From an uncultured Thalassolituus sp. (GTDB lineage: Bacteria; Pseudomonadota; Gammaproteobacteria; Pseudomonadales; Oceanobacteraceae), in contig CAJXIT010000057.1 of assembly GCA_913054055.1 (NCBI GenBank), positions 1 through 13,482 of the forward strand: 13,482 nt of DNA. Direction: 5' to 3'. Every line of letters begins with the position of its first letter. The first letter of the stretch is position 1. The notes beneath the pieces are model-generated. The model searched no databases. It saw nothing but the letters and a program-made list of their open reading frames with translations, and was not told the DNA's origin. A program made the position numbers and the translations under genes. This document shows positions 1-7,490 of this stretch, one piece after another.

Positions 1-2120
1 AAATTTTTATTGGACTCTGTTTCTGTAAGAGAGTTTTATCGGATGTGTAAAAAATTTGATGTACCTGAAGATTTTTTACGTATGGCTGTGCAAATTAGTG
101 GTGGTTGGATTTCTGTATTGCAAATTCTTTCCTTTCCGGTAGGAATGAAAAATGACTATAGACTTAATAATTTAAATAAAGGGAATTACTATACACCAGC
201 TCTGTATGACTATTTGGAATCGGAGGTGTTAAATAATATATCAAATAAAAATTTAGAGTTTTATGGGTGTTTTTGTTCGTTGTTAAATGTTCCTGAGGAC
301 TTAATATATATAATCACCCCTAATCATGCTAAAGACTGGATTGAGCAAGGTAAATCATTAAATTTATTAACTGAGTTTTATGAGGGTGGTCGCCGTTGTT
401 ATGTATTAAATGATCTTGTAAAGCGATATTTTAAAGATAAAACAAAATATTTGTCTAAGAATGTTAAGGACATTATTCAAAAATATTTTTTAGATAGGGG
501 GGATTATTGTCAACTATTTGATTTTGGTATTGATCAAAAAGATTGGAAACTATCGGCGAAGGGAGCTATGCCCGCACTTAAGAATCTTATTAGGCGTGGA
601 GAATACCATGTAGGGCGGAGCTATTTAGATTTCCTATAAACATTATTCGGAAATACCCTGCTCTAAAATTATTTGAAGTTTGGCTAGGGCTATATGCCTC
701 TGGACACGATTTTGTTACTGATAGTACTGCTAACGTTATTGATTTGATTGGTTCTTTGGAGGAGGCTAATGATTCAGTGAGGTCTGAGCATGGAATATTT
801 GGTGAGGAGCATTTTCAGTCCATAAAAGCCTTTTCAGTTGTGACCAAGTTTCAACTGGATTTATTAAAGAATGGGGTAATTACAGATAGCCGATTAGTTA
901 ATGATCTTTATGATAGTGCTGTGGCTGATAGTGACTTTTCACAATGGAGTTGGAATGGACTTGGGGCTAATGCATTTATGCAAGGTGAGTTGCATGATGC
1001 TGAATCTTATTTATTGAAAGCTATCTTTCAAAGTAAGAATTATGGTGATGGTTATTGTATGTTGTCTTCATTGGCAGTTTTAGGTCCATGTTTATTGTTT
1101 TCAGGGAAGGCTGATGAAGCGCTAGATATTTGTGGAAGTGTTCATTCTTGGTGTGTAGATAATGGCTATGACGTGAGTGGTCAATTCTCTATTTTACACC
1201 GAGTGCGTTTACTGATTTATAGAGAGATTAATGATACCTCCGAATCAAAAAAGCAATTTATAAAATTATCGGAATGCCCGAGATATATAGACCCCTTAAA
1301 TAGAGCTTATCACTTATGGAGTGAGGTATTATATTTTTTAGGTACGGATACTGCTCGCAGTAGAGTAGCGGTTAATAAGCTTAATACTCACTTTAGTCAG
1401 CATTACTCTGTTTGGAATTTAGGCATTCCTTCCCCTAAATTAATGAGGAGTATTCTTGATGTGATGGAGGGGGATCATAAGGGAATTATTAAGTGGGCAA
1501 AATCATTTCAATCTAGTTGGATACAAAAAAGAAATACTTCGCAACAGTATACATTTGAACTTCTAGTGTATTGTCGGGTGCTGCTTTCAACAGGTAGGAA
1601 TCCACAGCAAGCCCTTCAATATTTAATCGAATCTGCCAGCAGTGGCGGGAATTTATATATTGAAATAAAAGCTAGAGTGTTAATGGCTTGCTATGTATTG
1701 AAAGAAAAAAGTCACTCTGAGGCACTTAATGAATTGGCTGATTGCCTAGTATTAGCTGAGCGATCCAAATTACACGGGTGTATTTTAGATGAAAAAGAAT
1801 TTATTACAGACTCGCTGAGTAATAGTGCTATTAATATTCTATCTAAAAGAAAAGATGTGAAGTCTAATTCAGTTTGGTTAGTCTTGATGGGGTCAGATTC
1901 AACGGGTTTGCCTACAGATAATGGAGTGCAGTTAACAGGCCGAGAGCAAGAAGTCTTGGAATACTTGCTAGCTGGCGCAAGTAATCTTGAAATCTCTAAG
2001 TCACTAGTGATATCCACGGCAACAGTTAAAACTCATGTGAGTAATATATTAGGTAAATACCGGGTGAATAGTCGAGTTAAACTGATGTCGGAGGCAAGAT
2101 TGGCGGAGCACTCTGAATAG
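1..2120 (+). pseudogene. MalT-like LuxR-family ATP-dependent transcriptional regulator, 5'-truncated by window edge and frameshifted
   Basis: The first part (frame open from base 1 to the TAA at 637-639) matches the stretch after the ATPase core of MalT-type regulators: a 'SGGWISVLQIL' segment resembling the TeGWpaaLqL motif, a 'YLESEVL' helix, and a winged-helix-like end around 'CYVLNDLVKRYF'. The rest is in a different frame, which is open without stops from at least 603 through the TAG at 2118-2120. It carries on the family pattern with 'INIIRKYPALKLFEVWLGLYASG', a long TPR-like helical region, and a C-terminal LuxR-type helix-turn-helix at about 1932-2117 ('LTGREQEVLEYLLAG' to 'TVKTHVSNILGKY'). 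Restoring one base near 628-634 would join both halves as one protein. Family members are large ligand-responsive activators that bind ATP; the inducer and targets here are unknown. The gene starts left of the window, so the Walker motifs are not visible. The broken frame could be a true pseudogene, phase variation or a sequencing error. Its A+T content is visibly higher than that of later genes. Confidence 0.8.
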
Positions 2121-2134
2121 GTTGCATGTATAGT

Positions 2135-2163
2135 TTCGGATCATTGGGTACATGTGTTATAAA
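2135..2163 (+). promoter_or_regulatory. Candidate extended -10 promoter for the GNAT gene
   Basis: TATAAA at 2158-2163 is preceded by TG at 2155-2156 with one base between, giving an extended -10 (TGTTATAAA). The hexamer 17 bases upstream, TTCGGA at 2135-2140, is a poor -35, which is tolerated in extended -10 promoters. A second -10-like hexamer, TATACT, lies at 2171-2176. Both sit in the 96-base gap between the MalT-like stop and the GNAT start. This is a visual match only. Confidence 0.35.
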
Positions 2164-2216
2164 TATAGTCTATACTTTTAGGCAACAGTTCAAAAAACAC
2201 TACAGGGATGGTCATT

Positions 2217-2675
2217 ATGCTCATAAGGAAAGCCCGTTTAACGGATGCTAAAGCATTGGCCAAATTGGTTTATTCCCTTTCGCATTTCTATTTACAAAAT
2301 GAAACGGATCAATTGCCCGATTGGTTTATCAAACCCTTAACTGAAAAAGCATTTAATGCCCGTTTATTGAGTGATAATTACACCACTTTATTATGTGAGA
2401 AAAACTCTGAAATAGTGGGTTATGTTTCCATGCGTGGGGGCAATCATTTGCATCATTTATTTGTCAGCGAAGAGCATCAAGGAAAAGGCATTGCTCGGCA
2501 GTTATGGCAGGCCATTATGGATATGTGCCCAAATGATGAATACGCATTGCGATCCTCTTTGTATGCGGTGCCTGTATATGAGAAATTTGGTTTTAAATTA
2601 TCAGGGGATATCAGTGAAAAAGAGGGTATTCAATTTCAACCTATGACACTAACGGTTGAGCAAACCGTAGAATAG
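2217..2675 (+). CDS. GNAT family N-acetyltransferase
   Basis: A single-domain protein of 152 residues in the Gcn5-related acetyltransferase fold, which transfers an acetyl group from acetyl-CoA to an amine on a small molecule or protein. The acetyl-CoA pyrophosphate-binding motif A is clear: 'HHLFVSEEHQGKGIARQLW', with the Q-x-x-G-x-G/A core QGKGIA at about residues 88-93. The start 'MLIRKARLTDA' is typical of the family. I chose the ATG at 2217 because AGGGA at 2204-2208 sits 8 bases upstream; an in-frame ATG at 2208 lacks a usable ribosome binding site and would add only three residues. The C-terminal 'YAVPVYEKFGFKLSGD' is the usual Y-x-x-x-GF motif B region. It appears to be a monocistronic unit, with its own promoter candidate and a terminator directly after. 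The substrate cannot be told from sequence. Confidence 0.88.
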   Translation: MLIRKARLTDAKALAKLVYSLSHFYLQNETDQLPDWFIKPLTEKAFNARLLSDNYTTLLCEKNSEIVGYVSMRGGNHLHHLFVSEEHQGKGIARQLWQAIMDMCPNDEYALRSSLYAVPVYEKFGFKLSGDISEKEGIQFQPMTLTVEQTVE

Positions 2676-2693
2676 GTTTGAAACGCTAGAATA

Positions 2694-2731
2694 AAAAAAG
2701 CCGCTTACATATGTGTTTAAGCGGCTTTTTT
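2694..2731. terminator. Bidirectional intrinsic terminator between convergent genes
   Basis: The arms 2694-2707 and 2718-2731 form a perfect 14-bp stem with a GC-rich core (GCCGCTTA/TAAGCGGC), A-tract on one side and T-tract on the other, and a 10-base loop. It ends the GNAT gene (+), and because the flanks are A and T runs it can also end the MetF-like gene arriving on the minus strand. Confidence 0.92.
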
Positions 2732-2756
2732 ATGTCTTGAGTTTATGCTGGTTGAA

Positions 2757-3668
2757 TTAACTATGAGATTTAATACGGCGCAGTAATTCAATGGACGCAT
2801 CAATTTCCACTTTGCGTGTGGCCACGCTTTCTATGTTGCAGCCGATAGGAATATTTTTAGCATCAGCAAACGCTTTTAATTCTAAGTAAGCTTGCTCGGA
2901 ATAATCCACCGATTGTTGCAATATATCTTGGCTATGGATTAATTCATTCTCTAGCCATTTAGGGATGCTGATGCCTAACCACTTCATAAACTCTAATGTT
3001 TTTGGTGATCCGCAGGGGGTTAATGTAAAAAGAATCGGGGCCAAAGGGATGTTGTGTGCTTGACCGTAATAATAATAGTCGGATAGAAAGTTTTTAGAAG
3101 CGTTTACATCATAAACCCCCTGGCTAACAAAAAAATCGCAGCCTTGTTTTATCTTATCAAAAACCCGAATGTGTTCATCCCCTTTGTTTTGATGACGTTC
3201 AGGAATCGTCACGCCGCCAATCAATAGGTCTGGGTTAACGTTGTTCTTTAGCTCGTAAGCTTGTTGCATGGATAGAGTGACTGCTTGACCCTTGGATGCC
3301 GCCCCCACAAATACCGTGGCATGTTGACTTAGATCGGTTTGGGTTAAAAACTCGGTGAGCTCTGCTTCTGTATATTTACCTGCCGCACGATAAATGATCT
3401 TAGCGATGGGTAGTTCTGTTAAATAGTTTTGTGCGTAATCAAACGCATCTAGGGTGGCCATAAATGGAAATGGCCGTTCAACTAAGGTGCGAGACGCTTC
3501 GTCTTGTATGTCGTAAAGCACTAAGCCATCTAAATCTAGGTCTTTTAATCGGGTCACTTGTTTCGCAGAAATCTCTGCGACTTTTTCAATGTCTGTGCTG
3601 TGTTTAGGCGGGGTGATGCCGTAGACAATGATGTTGCTTTGTCGGTTTTTGATTTTTTCAATCAACAT
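2757..3668 (-). CDS. Divergent methylenetetrahydrofolate reductase (MetF)-like protein
   Basis: A 303-residue TIM-barrel protein that aligns by eye with MetF along its length: 'YGITPPKHS' (MetF FEFFPPRT), 'LLIGGVTIPERHQ' (AAYPEVHPEA), 'GCDFFVSQGVYD' (GANRAITQFFFD), 'IPLAPILFTLTPCGSPKTLEFMKWLGISIPKWL' (the IIPGILPVSNF to IPAWM stretch). MetF reduces 5,10-methylene-THF to 5-methyl-THF using FAD. However, the catalytic Glu28 of E. coli MetF falls on a glycine (about residue 17), and the LRGD segment carrying Asp120 falls on 'VGAASKG' (about 121-127); the equivalent of Gln183 is kept. So the fold is clear but classical reductase activity is doubtful. I chose the ATG at 3668 rather than a TTG 12 bases upstream because GAG lies at a plausible distance from the ATG and nothing suitable precedes the TTG. 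It lies 110 bases downstream of the mepK-like gene on the same strand and may be read from it or from its own promoter. Confidence 0.75.
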   Translation of the reverse strand: MLIEKIKNRQSNIIVYGITPPKHSTDIEKVAEISAKQVTRLKDLDLDGLVLYDIQDEASRTLVERPFPFMATLDAFDYAQNYLTELPIAKIIYRAAGKYTEAELTEFLTQTDLSQHATVFVGAASKGQAVTLSMQQAYELKNNVNPDLLIGGVTIPERHQNKGDEHIRVFDKIKQGCDFFVSQGVYDVNASKNFLSDYYYYGQAHNIPLAPILFTLTPCGSPKTLEFMKWLGISIPKWLENELIHSQDILQQSVDYSEQAYLELKAFADAKNIPIGCNIESVATRKVEIDASIELLRRIKSHS

Positions 3669-3737
3669 GATGACGCTCAATATTCAGAATTGGCGATAGT
3701 TTAACAGATGGGAATATAAAACGAGAGGGTGTTAGCA

Positions 3738-3761
3738 AGTGACACCAGTGCAGGTATCACT
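3738..3761 (-). repeat. Small inverted repeat downstream of the mepK-like gene
   Basis: AGTGACACC (3738-3746) and GGTATCACT (3753-3761) can form a 9-bp hairpin with a 6-base loop. The single mismatch on the plus strand becomes a G-U pair in minus-strand RNA. No clear U-run follows, so it is at best a weak or Rho-assisted terminator or a processing site between the mepK-like and MetF-like genes. Confidence 0.35.
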
Positions 3762-3778
3762 CTTTACTATTCAAGTAT

Positions 3779-4345
3779 TTAAAGGGCCCAGCGGCGTTTA
3801 CGGCCGGTGTCCATGTGAATATAGCCACTGCGACCATAATACCCAACACCCCCTTGGGTAGAGGCTAGAGTTGCCTTATGAACATGGCGTAGGTTTAGCC
3901 CCGGGATACGAAAGTCCATGGCCTTACCACTCATGTGAAGGCTGCGACGTGCAACCCCAGTCCCTTTTTCACCACTTCTTAGGTTGCCATTGGTTTCAGG
4001 GCTGCGGTAACCAGATACCAGCATGATTTCACGGTTGGTTTCTAGTTTACTTTGAATGCCGTGCAGTTGATCAAGCAAGTTAATGTCAATGGGAGCGATG
4101 CGGTTCTCTCTGTGGTCACGCATCAAAAGATAAAGCTCGGCTAGGCCATCAAGTAGGTAATCCCCATGTTCCCAATAGGTCACATGGATTTTCTCACCTG
4201 TGTGTAAGCTGCGTAGTTTAAGCGAACGATGCTCTTCCTTTGGCAGGATTAGCTTTTGAGAAGGCACGGCCAATACGCTAGGGGCACCTGCAATGGCGGG
4301 CGCAGCGCTTAAGTACTTGAGAAATTGGCGACGATCTAGGCTCAT
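3779..4345 (-). CDS. MepK/YcbK-like murein endopeptidase (DUF882, M15-like), Tat-exported
   Basis: A 188-residue periplasmic peptidase-like protein. Residues 1-26 form a twin-arginine signal: 'LDRRQFLKYL' followed by an Ala-rich hydrophobic run ending 'SVLA'. The C-terminal half has the M15/LAS metal-site pattern: 'SGYRSPETN', then 'SLHMSGKAMDF' with His137 and Asp144, and 'YIHMDTG' with His177, the expected three zinc ligands. E. coli MepK (YcbK) cleaves mDAP-mDAP (3-3) cross-links, and its gene lies beside ycbB there as here. I chose the ATG at 4345 because AGGT stands at a good distance upstream and the Tat motif then begins at residue 3; the TTG 12 bases further up has no such support. 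It is on the same strand as ycbB, 230 bases downstream of it, with a weak promoter candidate in the gap. The specificity is inferred from the family. Confidence 0.88.
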   Translation of the reverse strand: MSLDRRQFLKYLSAAPAIAGAPSVLAVPSQKLILPKEEHRSLKLRSLHTGEKIHVTYWEHGDYLLDGLAELYLLMRDHRENRIAPIDINLLDQLHGIQSKLETNREIMLVSGYRSPETNGNLRSGEKGTGVARRSLHMSGKAMDFRIPGLNLRHVHKATLASTQGGVGYYGRSGYIHMDTGRKRRWAL

Positions 4346-4390
4346 GGTGACCTGCAAAAGTTAATATGCGTATAACGTTACGAGGCAGGG

Positions 4391-4420
4391 ATTGTGCCAC
4401 CATCTGTAGGTTATAAGCAA
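4391..4420 (-). promoter_or_regulatory. Weak candidate promoter for the mepK-like gene
   Basis: Read on the minus strand, TTGCTT (4420-4415) and CACAAT (4396-4391) are separated by 18 bases and sit about 45 bases upstream of the chosen ATG. Each hexamer matches the sigma-70 consensus only partly. The gap 4346-4575 holds nothing else I recognise apart from the hairpin at 4538-4562. Confidence 0.25.
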
Positions 4421-4537
4421 AGCCGCTATCTATTACATTTTATAAAGCCCTAGGCTATTAAAGGGGTTGGGCCTGTGTGCAATCGGGACAAATTGTTATG
4501 AAACGTAAAAATGAGAACTGGATTGGCCCCCTGTAGA

Positions 4538-4562
4538 TTGCCGCCCGAATATAGAGCGGCAA
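4538..4562 (-). repeat. Hairpin directly after ycbB, possible terminator without U-run
   Basis: TTGCCGC (4538-4544) and GCGGCAA (4556-4562) form a perfect 7-bp GC-rich stem with an 11-base loop, 13 bases beyond the ycbB-like stop codon. No T-run follows on the minus strand, so it may be Rho-dependent, an attenuator, or an mRNA 3'-end stabiliser that lets some transcription run into the mepK-like gene. Confidence 0.4.
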
Positions 4563-4575
4563 GCCGGGTCGCTTC

Positions 4576-6381
4576 TTAAAGTACTATGCTATCGAGTTTG
4601 TGGCTGGCGCCGTTGATGATGTCTCGCTTATAGACATCATCGCGTATTTGCAGCTGACCATTTTCATCAACCCAAGTGGTCCAGTACATTAAGTAAACTG
4701 GAACAGGACTTTTCAATTGCACTGGTCGCATTTGAGAATTCTGTATGGTGTTTTCGATTAACGACTGATTCCAGTTTTGAGGCTTTAATAACGCATGGGC
4801 CAGTTCCACAGGCTTTTCTACTCGAATACAGCCACTGCTTAAAGCTCGCATTTTGCGTCTAAATAATTCTTTGTGATTGGTGTCGTGTAAATAAATGGAC
4901 TTGTCATTAGGGAATACGAATTTCACATTACCCAATGAATTGTCTTCACCAGGGGCTTGCACAAAACGATATGTATTTTCACGGCTGTTAAAACCGTCCC
5001 AGTCGATGTCTTCTAATGGGACTTCAACAGCAGGCTGCTGCCAGCCTTCGTATATTTTAAAGTTATTGCGAACCAGATAATCAGGGTCTCGTTTAGCGGC
5101 GGGTAAAATATCGCGAATGGCAATGCGGTGAGGCACATTCCAGTGGGGGGCCAATACCACTGTGCTTATGGTTTCGGCCAATACAGGTGTGCGACGTTGC
5201 TCGCGGCCAATGATTACTTTCATGTTCATTTCGCTTTCCCCTTGGTTGATTAAGTCCAAGCGGAAGTTGGCCATGTTCACCAGTATGTATTTGTCGCCCA
5301 TGGCTTTTGGCAGGTAGCGCCAGCGCTTCATGTTTAACGCGATGCGTTGCGCCATAAAATATGGGGATAGATTTAAGCGATCCAGTGTGGCGGTGTTGAT
5401 CTTGCCAGATTGAGGTAGATCATTACGTTTTTGGAAATGCTTGATGGCATCTACAGTATCACTGTCTAAGCGATAAATGGCTTCGTTACTGCCTTCGCGG
5501 TAGTTTTGCTCATGCAGGGCAGGGTTTATAGGGTCTGTTTTGTCTTCTGGCAATAACCAAGACAGCGAGCTTTCTTCAAAGTCGCCGTATTCTTTTAGCA
5601 TCCAGCGAATACGCGGCACTTGTGGATGCACATCACCCAGCTGTAATTCGGATTCGATATTTAATGGATACCACCAACCTGAGTCGGCGATGTTTTGATA
5701 ACGGTCCAGTTCGTGGGTAAGGCGATCATAGCCTGCGTGTTGTGGCACCAGTTCGCTCACTAAACTGAACAGTTTGCCTTGCTCTAGGCTTTGTGACAGC
5801 AAGCTGATCACATCTAAAGAGGTGACCCTGCTGGCAGGGGCTGAAGCTACCTTTTTAAACGATGGGTGATCGGTTTCACCTGTATTCGGTAATAATTCGT
5901 TATTGAGCACTTGTTGGGCGTAATCAATGTAGGCATCGCTGAGCATCACATCAATAGCGGCTGCGTGTTTTGGCTGATTGCTTAAACGCTGAATCTCATT
6001 TTGTAATTTACTGATGCGATAGCGGTACGCCTTCCACTCATCACTGGCGGTATGACGTAGGCTGCGAACCAATGCCTTGCCGGCATCATTTAGCTGGTAG
6101 TGATCCATCCACACCAGTTGATGCTCATTGTTACGGTAAAGCAGGTCCAGCTCTTGGCGGTATTGAAGGCTAATGTTACCCGCCACTTGGTTGGGGGATT
6201 CATATAACCAATATTCAATACTTTCTTGTGCAACAAGGGGGGCCATTACCGGGCGTGTGCTGCCGCTAATGAATAGCGCGCCATACAATAAAGCTAGGCA
6301 CATTCCCCCAAGCACCAAGAGCATTTGATGCTGCTTACCGTCAGTCCGCTTGCGGTTTTTTCTATAATAATACGTGTCCAT
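4576..6381 (-). CDS. ycbB: YcbB/LdtD-type L,D-transpeptidase
   Basis: A 601-residue envelope enzyme that forms 3-3 (mDAP-mDAP) cross-links in peptidoglycan. Visible parts: a basic N-terminus and one membrane segment at about residues 20-40; a long helical scaffold region; a peptidoglycan-binding domain near 307-337 ('VDAIKHFQKRNDLPQSGKINTATLDRLN'); and a YkuD catalytic domain at about 364-533. The catalytic signature is intact: 'YLHDTNHKELF' with the conserved His at 499, then 'RALSSGCIRV' with nucleophile Cys518, followed by 'KPVELAHALL'. Length and domain order match E. coli YcbB (about 615 residues). I prefer the ATG at 6381, which gives 'MDTYYYRKNRKR' before the membrane helix; a TTG 24 bases upstream is possible, and neither has a strong ribosome binding site. 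A promoter candidate lies at 6449-6477. The neighbouring mepK-like gene is predicted to cut the bonds this enzyme makes. Confidence 0.92.
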   Translation of the reverse strand: MDTYYYRKNRKRTDGKQHQMLLVLGGMCLALLYGALFISGSTRPVMAPLVAQESIEYWLYESPNQVAGNISLQYRQELDLLYRNNEHQLVWMDHYQLNDAGKALVRSLRHTASDEWKAYRYRISKLQNEIQRLSNQPKHAAAIDVMLSDAYIDYAQQVLNNELLPNTGETDHPSFKKVASAPASRVTSLDVISLLSQSLEQGKLFSLVSELVPQHAGYDRLTHELDRYQNIADSGWWYPLNIESELQLGDVHPQVPRIRWMLKEYGDFEESSLSWLLPEDKTDPINPALHEQNYREGSNEAIYRLDSDTVDAIKHFQKRNDLPQSGKINTATLDRLNLSPYFMAQRIALNMKRWRYLPKAMGDKYILVNMANFRLDLINQGESEMNMKVIIGREQRRTPVLAETISTVVLAPHWNVPHRIAIRDILPAAKRDPDYLVRNNFKIYEGWQQPAVEVPLEDIDWDGFNSRENTYRFVQAPGEDNSLGNVKFVFPNDKSIYLHDTNHKELFRRKMRALSSGCIRVEKPVELAHALLKPQNWNQSLIENTIQNSQMRPVQLKSPVPVYLMYWTTWVDENGQLQIRDDVYKRDIINGASHKLDSIVL

Positions 6382-6448
6382 AGTTGAAAGTATGGCAGGA
6401 CTCAACGGGAACTGTGATGCAATTCACTGGGGTTTTATGGGGCTTTTT

Positions 6449-6477
6449 GTTATGAAATATTACTGCGTGTAATTCAA
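6449..6477 (-). promoter_or_regulatory. Candidate sigma-70 promoter for ycbB
   Basis: On the minus strand TTGAAT (6477-6472) and CATAAC (6454-6449) are separated by exactly 17 bases, each matching four of six consensus positions. This would place the transcript start near 6442, leaving a leader of about 60 bases before the ATG at 6381. Confidence 0.4.
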
Positions 6478-6503
6478 AAAACTGACGCTAATAAAATCAA
6501 TAC

Positions 6504-6544
6504 CTTAGGTGTGTATTTTGAAAACTCACCTTAAGTGACGGTGA
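6504..6544 (-). repeat. Overlapping inverted repeats between the NRDE gene and the ycbB promoter
   Basis: CACC at 6527-6530 can pair with GGTG at 6508-6511, extended by CTTA/TTAAG with one bulge, or TCACC at 6526-6530 can pair with GGTGA at 6540-6544. The two hairpins are mutually exclusive. Read on the minus strand the second is followed by GTTTTC, so it may be a weak terminator for the NRDE gene. It lies upstream of the ycbB promoter candidate and might also be an operator. Confidence 0.3.
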
Positions 6545-6587
6545 ATTATTTTCAGTAAATAAGAAAATATTCTAAAAAGAGGGCTCT

Positions 6588-7343
6588 TTAAAAAGAATGC
6601 TCAATTATGTGGGTTTGCTCCCCTTTTTCGTTCATGGTGGCTTCTTTCCAATGAATGGTATTGCTTTGGATTTGCAGGCTGGTACAAGCCCTTGTGCCGT
6701 ATTCAGGGCTAATGATGAAAGGGGATGACAATAAGGTTTCCCAAGGCTCTCCAATGCCCGTATTAGGCAGAAGAGAAGCTTCAAACTTCTCTGTGCTATT
6801 AAGCAATTGATGCAAGGAGCTAGATGCCCTTTCATCGGTTTCGATCCATTGTGCCAGTGCTTGCTTAGCTAATTGGGTTTTAGGCCAAGGGGTGTTGAGT
6901 TGGGCGTTGCTGAGTCCATAGATGCCGGGTCCCAATTTTTGAGGTTGGCTATCCAAAGGACGGTTGCCCAAATACCAGCACTGAGTTCTGTGGCCCACAA
7001 TTAAATTGAAGCCATCATAGTCTTGCCCTTGAATGCTGTTCAAAAAGGATTCGGGAGATTGATCGGAGATTAGGTAGTCTTTCACTAAGTTGCCACGGCT
7101 TATGGTGCCTTGATACGGTGCTGGAATTTGCCGCACATTGGTTAATGCTGCAAAGCGTCCATCACGGGTGACCCCCATCCAAGTGCCCCCTGCATCTAGG
7201 TCTTTACCGGCTAATAAATTGGGGTGCTCTGGCTCCCAAAAACTGGACGGGGCGGTTGGGCGCTTATGAAACTCATCGCGGTTGGATACCAAGGTTAATT
7301 GAGCCTCTGAATCGGGCTGCCAAGCAAAACTGAGTAAGCACAT
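6588..7343 (-). CDS. NRDE family (TANGO2-like) protein
   Basis: A 251-residue protein with the family-defining N-terminus 'MCLLSFAW...LVSNRDEFHKRPT' (Cys2 and the Asn-Arg-Asp-Glu motif at about residues 21-24), followed by 'GKDLDAGGTWMGVTRDGRFAALTNVR', the other strongly conserved block. Length is normal for the family. In the Ntn-hydrolase-like fold the Cys at position 2 could become the N-terminal nucleophile after Met removal, but no bacterial reaction is firmly assigned; eukaryotic TANGO2 has been linked to lipid and haem handling. No export signal is visible, so it is probably cytoplasmic. It is transcribed divergently from the TauE-like gene (147-base gap) and ends 206 bases before the ycbB start. 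A short weak hairpin with flanking A/T runs (about 6574-6592) overlaps the stop codon. No strong ribosome binding site precedes the ATG. Confidence 0.9.
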   Translation of the reverse strand: MCLLSFAWQPDSEAQLTLVSNRDEFHKRPTAPSSFWEPEHPNLLAGKDLDAGGTWMGVTRDGRFAALTNVRQIPAPYQGTISRGNLVKDYLISDQSPESFLNSIQGQDYDGFNLIVGHRTQCWYLGNRPLDSQPQKLGPGIYGLSNAQLNTPWPKTQLAKQALAQWIETDERASSSLHQLLNSTEKFEASLLPNTGIGEPWETLLSSPFIISPEYGTRACTSLQIQSNTIHWKEATMNEKGEQTHIIEHSF

Positions 7344-7490
7344 AAGTCGCTAACATTATTGACGGATTTCCAGTGTATCCATTAACCGTGAATATGGGTA
7401 GGAAACAGTGTGTGCAAGGCAGGCTAGAAGCTGGCGCAAGCGCTATAAACCCTTCATAATGTGGCCCTTAAAAAATAAGCGATATTGTGA

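Noticed and set aside
620..645. Programmed ribosomal frameshifting in the MalT-like gene
   Set aside because: There is no slippery heptamer, no obvious downstream pseudoknot, and no known frameshifting in this family, so mutation or sequence error is simpler.
1712..2017. A 101-codon minus-strand open frame overlapping the LuxR-type HTH region
   Set aside because: It is the antisense shadow of the well-recognised HTH coding sequence, with low-complexity Ser/Leu content and no start signals.
4346..4575. A small hidden gene or riboswitch between ycbB and mepK
   Set aside because: No open frame with a start signal and no recognisable riboswitch core is visible; only the 7-bp hairpin and a weak promoter-like pair can be supported.
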